DNA from: Papiliotrema nemorosa | Lineage: Eukaryota; Basidiomycota; Tremellomycetes; Tremellales; Rhynchogastremaceae | Direction of reading: 5' to 3' | Length of the DNA: 64,000 nucleotides | NCBI GenBank assembly: GCA_032158125.1 | Contig: JASKOT010000009.1 | Coordinates: 496,001-560,000, forward strand | Part shown: positions 57,101-64,000 of the stretch, one piece after another | Numbering within the stretch: the stretch's first letter is position 1 | Layout: every line of letters begins with the position of its first letter | Notes under the pieces: model-generated | What the model was told of the DNA's origin: nothing | The model's input: only the letters and a program-made list of their open reading frames with translations | The model's database searches: none | Position numbers and translations under genes: made by a program

Positions 57101-59486
57101 TGCAGCCCGATCCGCGGAATCTGGTGCAATTATCGCCGCACTTCGTCATGAGCTCGAGACTTCTCGCCAATCCAATTTGGAGCTGAACAAATCGCTATCA
57201 ACAGCACAAGCTGAAATTGCCGCCGCACACCGTGGTCAACAGGAAGCACGAGACGATCTTGACCGATTCCAAAAGGCCACCATGGAGAACGAATCGACGC
57301 AAGCGACCGAGCTCAAATCTCAAATTGCCCAATTGCGCCAAGGAGCCGAAGAAGATCGGTTGCACGCTGCCAGCGAACTCGCTGTGTTGCGAAAGGCTCT
57401 CGAGGGTGAACAGTCCAGATGTGCCACCCTGGAGCAGGAAAAGGCCAACCATCTGAAAATGGAGGAGGTCACGAATGCAGCGCAGGCGGAGCACAATCGG
57501 GTCGTCGAGGAAGTGAAGAGGCAGCTTGATGAGGAGCGCAAGGAGAAAGCAGCACTCGGCATTGAGCTCGAGACACTACGAGCACACGTCGCTCAGATGG
57601 AAAGACAGGTTGCGGATCTCGCCTCGACCAAGCAGAATGGCGATGACGCATCTCAGCGATTACGAGAGGAGCTGGACCATTTTCGATCCGAATCGTCCGC
57701 TGCACTTGATCGACAACGCAAAGAGCACGAAGTCGTCGTTGTTGAGCTCGAGACGGCCCATACTCAGTTGCGGAACAAGCTGGAGATTGAGTTGCATTCC
57801 AGCAAAGCGGCTTCTTCGGAACAGTCTGGTCTGGTGGAAGCGCTCCGTCGTGATCTCGAGAGTCAAGAGGCTCGACTGGCAGCTTCCGAAGAAGCGAAGG
57901 CGCTCCTTCAGGCTACTCTGGATCAGGCATTGCAGAGGGAGATTGAATTGAAGGCGTCTCAATCAAGCGCAACTACATTAGAACTGGAAAGGTTGACAAA
58001 GCTTGAGGCCGATCTTGCTTCTCATCGAGATCGAGCCGACGAAGCTGTCTCATCTCACGCCACTGTTCAGGTCCAGCTGAAGGAGGCAACCGAGCGAGAG
58101 TCTGCTTTGGGGCAGAAGCTCCAAGCGGCGGAGGAAGCGGCGAGACTAGCGGATGCCCTGTCTGTCGAAGTCGAATCGCAACGAACACAAGCTCAGGCCG
58201 CTGTGACTACCGCAAAAGAGCTACAAGCTCGGCTCGACGAAGCGATCCACCGGGAAAAGACTTTGCGAGAGACGACAACAAAGATGTCCGAAGCCGAACA
58301 AACAATCCGAGCACAGGTTGCCAATATCAAGGTTGAAACGACCAAAGCGATTGCTGAATCGGTTTCTCGAGCCGAAAATGCGGAACGCGAGGTGCAAAGC
58401 TGCAAGGAATTCATCGAGGTACTCGAAAAACAGAAGGCTGATATGCTTGTTGCTTCGGCCAAGGACAACACCAAAGGACGGGATCTCGAGGTGGAACTGC
58501 ACAACCTCCGGTCCGAACTCGAGGTCATGCGCAAAGCTCATGCCTCCTGCGATGCGACATCAAAACGCCTTGTCGAAGCCGAAACCCGACTCAAGGCTCA
58601 TGTGGAACAGCTCGCATCCATGGACATCGACAATAAAGCGCTCCGACAAGCTCTTGATCTCGCTCAAGAAGAGCTAGGTATCGCCAAGGCAAAAGCTCTC
58701 ACTTCCAGCGACAAGGCGCATCATCTAGCCCGGGAACTCGCCGAAGTCAAGGCATCTACAGCGAGGAGCCGACATGTGGTCTCTGCTTCTGATCCATCCG
58801 CCCCGTCATCCACTACTCTTACCACCCTCCGAGCACAAGCGTTGACCAGCGCTTCGACTGGCAACGACGTACATTCGGCCAATGGCAAGCTGCTAGTCAA
58901 AGAAGTAGAGGAGATTGATCGATTGGAAAAGGTCGTGGAAGCTCAGAAGCTCATCATTGACGATCAGAAGGAGAAGATCAAGTTCTGGGCGAGGGTGAGT
59001 CGTTCACTTCGCGTCTCAGCTGACATCTAGGAGCTCGAGCAGCAACGAGAGATTGTTCGAGCATTGACGATGAACCCAGAGTCCCCTCCCCGAGTATCGC
59101 CGCGTGGACATGTGAAGGCGAAGTCAATGTCGGTGGTAGATTCACCAAGAGACTCCACACCCAAGAAACCTTTCCCGTCTACGTTTACCGCCTTTAATCT
59201 CGCTCTACCCACTACGCCTACTCCTCTTCCTATGCACCCGAGTCAATTCGACAATACGTCCGGTAGAAAGGGACGAAGGCTCACGATTGACCACGATATG
59301 AATCTATTGAGCGGTGAGCGTTCCATAGGGATGAGGCTGATATCAGACTCGAGCAAGGTCAACAGAGCAAGAGCAAAGTTTGAGCGGCATGACGACATTC
59401 CGCCTTCGCCAAGTAAGACGCCGGTGGGACATAAACGAACGGGCAGCGAGATGATCAGGTCGGTTCCGAAACAGCGCCGACCATAG
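54175..59486 (+). CDS. Kinesin-7 family motor (CENP-E/KIP2-like)
   Basis: Plus-end-directed microtubule motor. Residues 1-165 are basic and Ser/Thr/Pro-rich. The motor domain starts DKVLVCVRIKPPTS and has FNSTIFAYGQTGSGKSFTM (P-loop), YIEIYNETLRDLL, a switch I SSRSHSVFTIV, NLIDLAGSEK (switch II), HINKSLLALREVI, and YRDSKLTHLLENALGGDS to CSETLETLKFAGR. The family-typical order of elements and the lack of a C-terminal motor place it in kinesin-7. The long C-terminal part (over 830 uninterrupted residues, 56532-59030) is heptad-rich coiled coil. A final Ser/Thr/Pro-rich exon holds PLPMHPSQF and a basic tail. The motor is broken by about ten short introns, but the coiled coil is one exon. Confidence 0.88.
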
Positions 59487-59617
59487 ATAGCGGTGATGTC
59501 GAGCAGCAGGCTGTACTTATATAATATAACACACTGTACTGATAACCCATACAGTTTGAATTCTGTGACTTGTGATGTGGCCCAAGATGGGTATTGACGA
59601 CGCCGCGACTACCTGGA

Positions 59618-59647
59618 GAGTCTACGCATGCAGAGTCTATGCATGCA
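59618..59647. repeat. 15-bp tandem near-repeat
   Basis: GAGTCTACGCATGCA followed at once by GAGTCTATGCATGCA (one C/T difference). Each copy contains a GCATGC palindrome. It lies in the 260-bp convergent gap between the kinesin and BCS1-like genes. Function unknown. Confidence 0.65.
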
Positions 59648-59746
59648 GAATCAAGCTTTTCACAAGTAGGTTTCCGGGAGAGCAGTCGGTAGCTGGATCA
59701 ATGCGGACAGGTGAGTAGGCAGGCTCAAAGTTCACGCCGGACCATT

Positions 59747-61877
59747 TCAGGCGGTGTGAAGGGTAGGGCTGATCGGGGACACAGGCGTGGCAGGTAGGAA
59801 GTCTGCTTTGCTCTCCTCATTCTTCGACTCGATTATTGCAGCTGAGGAATCCGTGGCCTTCGAGGCAGAGCCCTCAGCGACTGGAGAGGTTTGTGTGAAT
59901 CGAATTTCTCTCAGCTTGATCCGCTCGAGCCGCTTGAGCACTTTTGCTTGTTGAGCTTCCCACAGCCCCTTGATCCATTCACCAGCCTTCTCCACAGTCT
60001 GCTTTGGGTCTTTCCTATGTTTCAACAAGAACCCCTGTAGACCAGCCATTGACACGGCGAGATCATTACCGTCCGCCAGCTTCTCAGCCGCAAAGACCTC
60101 TTTAGCAAACATCTCTGCGAGCCTGTGCATCTCTTGGGTTGCCTTTTCGGTATCGATACTCAGATCCGATGGCGAGAAAAAGTGCTTGAATAAAGCGATT
60201 ACCTGCCTGTAGGTGGCATCGTAGAATGGAATGTGGACATCGAATCGACCAGGTCGACTGAGCGCTTCATCCAGCCTATCAGGATGGTTCCTGCTCGTCA
60301 GGTGGAAAGGTAGATGCTGACTCACGTCGAGGCGAACAGAACGCAGTCTTCTTGACTGGATACCCCGTCGATAGCATTGAGCAGACCCGACATGGTTACG
60401 GCGCTCTTGGCAAAGCCATACTTGCCAGGATCCGAGTTAGAGGTATCAGCTTGCACATGATCGTCATCGTCCTCATCGTCGTCAGAATCCGCCTTGGTAC
60501 CGCTTCGTCTTGGAGGCATAACACAATCGCTTCAGATCAGCGTGATAGTTGGAAGCTGACTTACATGTCCTCGATGAGAATCATATTGCCGGGCGGGCAA
60601 GTCCTGAAAGCCTTGTTGAGCTTGCCGTCATCCATACTGGCTACATCAGCACCTTCTGTGTCGGCCAAGCGGACAACTTACCCTCGAGCAGCAGGGTTGA
60701 TCACGTAAATGTCAAGCTTGAGCTTACTCGCGACTGCAGTAGCTTCGAGTCAGCCACGTTCGAATATCTGCCCTACCTAGAGTCGTTTTCCCGGATCCAG
60801 GTCGCCCATGCAGGAGGTAACCTCGTCGATGCGGAATCCCTGATAGATTTCAATGATGCTCAGCGTTTCGGTCATGTCGACGTACCTCGTTCAGCGTACC
60901 ATTCTTTTTCACTGTCGGACAGGAATGTTTCGACGTCATGGAGTAGATTATCTTTCACGGTACCAGGGAGAATCACCGATCGCCAGGTTCGGACAGGTCT
61001 CGAGATCGGCTCATACCAATTGCCAGTAACGGGTCTGCTCAATGAGAGACTTTCCGAGAAACCCGGTTGCCATGACGAGGAAGGCTCACGACGGGTGGAA
61101 GATTAAAACCTCCGTATCAGTCTTTCGGAAGAACACCTCATTTGCAGCGACGAGGAAACTCTTGATTGCATCTGGTCGAAAGATGGTTCCGCTGGAAAGA
61201 CAGGTCAGCATGGAGTTGTGACCCTGGTATGGTCTACGTACGTGATGCGCAAATGATCATCGTCCTTGACTGTATTCGAATTTGCAAAGCCTTTGTCGCT
61301 TCGACGCACCCAAAGCCAGGCGCCCTTGAAATTGACCCGGATGGACCTTTCTGTATATGAGCCTCACACATGATTTGTGCTTACCATTGACCGGAATGAT
61401 CTGGGCGACGACGTTATTGAGCGTAAAGCTCGCCTGTGTTCGACTCATGGCCAACTTGCCGTCTTGCTGCATGATCCGATTGTTACGAAACACCTCGTCT
61501 CGCTTTGAATCCCTTCCATCGGCCGTGGCCAGTCTGAAAATTCGGAGTTGGGCTTGTGCTGCTTCATCTTGTGCAAGGTAAGTCATCACCCAATTGAAAG
61601 CGGGGTCACTCGCGGGGATATGAGCGGAAGGAAAGAGCGCTGGCAGAATCAGCGAGTCTCAGCTTGACACTGTGATCGCCTTACCGTCAGACAGGATGGC
61701 CTTGATATGCATCAGCATTGCTCGGACCAAGGTTGCGCTCAGACCAATCAGTGTCACTCGGAAAGCGATGGACAAGATGTCGGTCGCTCGAAGGGTGTTC
61801 GTAATAGATCCCAGGATGCCCGGGGTCAAGCTCAGGCCTGGGAGCAGGTCTCCAGCGATGCCAGCTAGAGATGTCAT
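59747..61877 (-). CDS. BCS1-like AAA ATPase
   Basis: Resembles mitochondrial Bcs1, which moves the folded Rieske protein across the inner membrane, but fungi carry several BCS1-like paralogues of less clear role. The start MTSLAGIAGDLLPGL (61877) leads into a hydrophobic segment (ILSIAFRVTLIGLSATLVRA). The BCS1 N domain follows (WVMTYLAQDEAAQAQLRIFR). The AAA core has GYLLHGRPGSGKTTL (Walker A), then FRTCPPGNMILIEDIDC (Walker B, split by an intron). An acidic insert (SDDDEDDDDHVQADTSNSD) lies right after Walker B; then TMSGLLNAIDGVSSQEDCVL and NHPDRLDEALSRPGRFD (sensor 1/arginine finger). The C-terminal tail is charged. Unlike canonical Bcs1 it lacks a short N-terminal tail ending in a single helix of usual form, so a non-Rieske role is possible. 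About nine exons. Confidence 0.83.
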
Positions 61878-62349
61878 CAATAGGGAATGTGTGTTGAAGT
61901 GTGTCAGGGAGTCAACTAGCTCAGTAACGCCTCGGAGTGGAAGGTAAGGAAGAGTAAGACTGAGTTGCAAAGAAGGTAGGAAAGAGAGGTGAGAGACAAA
62001 GACTCGAATCTCGCAGCAAGCGGCTTTTTATAGCTCGACTCTCTCGACCCAGTAGCTTTCGTTCATCCTATTTCCCTTGTGTATCATCTTGCATGTCTCA
62101 TGCATCCCTTTCACTCGCTGCCAGTATCTCGCTCGCCTATAGACGATGCTAGAATCGTGTGCATGAGCACGCAGACAGGTCAATGATGGTCAAGCGAAAA
62201 CCCCATCTCCTTTGGGCATACTTCCCCATTGATCTCCGTCCAGATCAAAGGAGGGCAGAAATACGCTGTCAGGCTGGCCGACGTTTCGAGCGGGCGTTAG
62301 GTACTCATCAGAATCACCCTGACTGTATTTGTTTGATCTTGGATGCAGC
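61878..62349. other. Divergent promoter of the BCS1-like and right-edge genes
   Basis: About 470 bp between two outward-facing start codons. On the minus strand the frame stays open upstream of 61877 (to about 61970) but without an ATG, so an upstream exon of the BCS1-like gene cannot be excluded. No other coding sequence. Confidence 0.4.
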
Positions 62350-64000
62350 ATGTCGGATCTGGGAGACCTTTCCGACTGGCTGAGGCGAGATATTGTGAGT
62401 CGCGGCTTTGGATCAAAGCAGGAGGACCAGCTGAACAGACAGATCGTCGCATCGGGTGGGTGGCTAGCGGACATTGTCCCTCTCATCTCGGATGCACTGG
62501 GCATTTGGGACATCTTCATTCTATCAGGAGTGTTCATCCTCTCCTGGGTGATGCTACGGATCACCGACTCGCTCACCTCGATGATCTTGGGCTTCACTTT
62601 CGACGTCACGATTCCTCTCCAGCACTACAGTAGGTGCTGCCTTGGACGACGGTCGCTCATGCTCTCAGTGAATCCAAATCTCAAGGACGAACACAAAGCT
62701 CATCTAGAAGGTTACTGGCCGATTCTCACCTTTGGTACTGGTCTGGAGGCATTATGCTTTTTCATGATACATCCCGACCTATTCACCCTGGTAGTCTGCC
62801 TCAAAACGACACTACTGACGACGATATGGCTTGCAAGAAGAGCAGATGGTTCATTCGTGAGTCTGCTGACTGCAATACGCTCTGATGCAACAGCTCACCG
62901 AGTCAATGGGAGGGCGGGGTGCACGAGCCAAATCAGCATCCTCTTCTAGATCGACAAGATCCAGCCGACCTAGCAGGGAAGCGGCCGCCGCGAATGAAGC
63001 AAAGTCAGACTCGAAGAAGGAAGAAGAAGAACAGAGAAAGAAGAAGAAGGCAGAAGAGGCCAAAAAGGCGAAGGAACGCAAACCTACTCCGGTAGATCCA
63101 AAATTGGAGAGTCAGAAGAACCCACTCAAACCCACTGGCCAGCACCCTGGAAACATTGATCCAAGCAATTTTAAAGGCGATCTGATGGATATCTATGCTC
63201 CACCTGGTCGAGGACCTCCTATTACAAATGAGAGTAAGACTATCATTGTGGAGGATCAGATCCCCGATTGACAGGCAGATCTTGCGGATGACATACTGGA
63301 CAGGAAGAAACGAGGCTTAAAGGAGATTGAGGGTGAGTTTCTGTTCAGTCATCGTTACGTTGTGGGCTGACATACAGTGCGCGGTTCCGATTCTGACTCG
63401 GATCGACCTGTCAACCCACGTAAACCTGTGCGTGGACAAACCAAGAAGGAACGGCAAACATTCCAAAGACGAGGTTCCGACAGCGCACTATCTGCAGTCC
63501 AGACATCTGGCGAGGAGACTGATGCAAAGCCTGGCTTTTTCGATCGCTTACGAGGCAACAATCGATCCAAAAAGCTTGCCAAGAAGCTGCGTGGTCTCGG
63601 TCAGACTTCACCTATTCTGCAGGATCCTGTCAAGCCAGTCGGACGAAATGCACCCGGTGCCTCAAAGTTCCAGTCTGCGGCCGACTTTGCAAACAATACG
63701 ACGTATATTGACGAGGCGGATGAGTGCTATCAGTTCCCCGTGGAAACTGTAGAGGAGAGTCGAGGTCGACAGGTCCGCCGCAAAATGACTCGAGCCGAGA
63801 AAGCCCGACTGGAAGGAACTGCAGTCTGGGAAAAGGCACTTGGACACGACAGTCTCGACCTGCTCAACCATTACATGAAGAGCAACGGTGTCTATGAGCA
63901 AATCGCCGGTTACGTCATCATGGACATTGTCTGCGAAGAGAACCCCTCGATCGTCCAGAAAATGGTGAATAATCTTCGGCAAGCGTATGAAAAGCAAGAT
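62350..64000 (+). CDS. Unrecognised membrane protein, incomplete at the right edge
   Basis: Start MSDLGDLSDWLRRDIVSRG at 62350. The N-terminal 190 residues hold four hydrophobic stretches: IWDIFILSGVFILSWVML, ITDSLTSMILGFTFDVTI, YWPILTFGTGLEALCFFMIH and LFTLVVCLKTTLLTTIWL. A 41-bp intron (GTAGGT..CTCAG) joins LQHYMNPNLKDEHKAHLEGY. The K-rich HYxxP..EGYW pattern faintly recalls TB2/DP1/HVA22 (Yop1) hairpin proteins, but I would not assign it. Next comes a long Lys/Glu/Arg/Ser-rich coiled region (EEEEQRKKKKAEEAKKAKER). Another intron uses acceptor ...GGCAG to reach NLADDILDRKKRGLKEI. The final visible part (SLDLLNHYMKSNGVYEQIAG, NPSIVQKMVNNLRQAYEKQD) looks like an ordered helical domain continuing past base 64000. 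Function unknown. Confidence 0.6.

Noticed and set aside
56769..58541. Several long antisense frames under the kinesin coiled coil
   Set aside because: Typical shadows of a long GC-balanced coiled-coil exon; no starts, introns or motifs of their own.
1..64000. Transposons, CRISPR arrays, rRNA, centromeric or telomeric repeats
   Set aside because: Read for but not seen: no transposase or reverse-transcriptase motif, no spaced repeat arrays, no TTAGGG-like arrays, no long inverted repeats.

Overview
This is a gene-dense piece of a nuclear fungal chromosome, almost certainly from a basidiomycete yeast of the Tremellomycetes (the wider Cryptococcus group). The reasons are: short introns of about 32-60 bp in nearly every gene, with GT..AG ends and CTGAC/CTGAT/CTAAT-like branch sites; closely packed genes on both strands; a White Collar 1-type photoreceptor without the C-terminal GATA zinc finger, as in basidiomycete Bwc1; and RNA-splicing, mitochondrial and cell-wall genes of basidiomycete style. 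I see no transposon, CRISPR array, prophage or bacterial operon. Exons were joined by eye, so internal junctions are predictions. Where I give exact exon ends, I checked that the reading frame is kept across the splice.

Left part (1-17 kb). A five-exon gene encodes a promethin/LDAF1-like lipid-droplet membrane protein (413-1407). Three minus-strand genes follow: homoserine O-acetyltransferase MET2, a Golgi-type Ca2+/Mn2+ P-type ATPase (PMR1/SPCA) and methylenetetrahydrofolate reductase. The first and third both serve methionine synthesis. A nucleotide-sugar (UDP-galactose type) transporter follows on the plus strand, then an unrecognised minus-strand gene, then the ATP-dependent NAD(P)H-hydrate repair dehydratase.

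Middle (17-38.6 kb). A predicted fusion of an SR-rich protein to the ubiquitin-like splicing modifier Hub1 is divergent from an HLTF/Rad5-type HIRAN-SNF2-RING DNA-repair translocase. Next come the Bwc1 blue-light receptor with a long upstream gap, a large GAS2-domain (Kar9/spectraplakin-like) microtubule protein divergent from a mitochondrial M48 (OMA1-like) metallopeptidase, and a 3-methyladenine DNA glycosylase. After these, a mitochondrial-looking unknown gene is divergent from mitoribosomal protein uS13m.

Right part (38.9-64 kb). This holds a secreted GH1 beta-glucosidase, the ER-fusion GTPase SEY1, a tRNA-Glu(CTC), an SH3 protein of the LSB/PIN3 family, and a secreted PL14 polysaccharide lyase with a large low-complexity insertion. 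Then come a divergent homeodomain protein, a mitochondrial inner-membrane-type AAA protein divergent from a kinesin-7 (CENP-E/KIP2-like), and a BCS1-like AAA ATPase divergent from an unrecognised membrane protein that runs off the right edge.

No cluster dedicated to one pathway is visible. The most interesting points are the SR-Hub1 fusion with an intron that ends translation if retained, the promethin gene visible only after splicing, the domain-splitting insertion in the PL14 lyase, and the GAS2 protein that also carries an EB1-binding SxIP motif.
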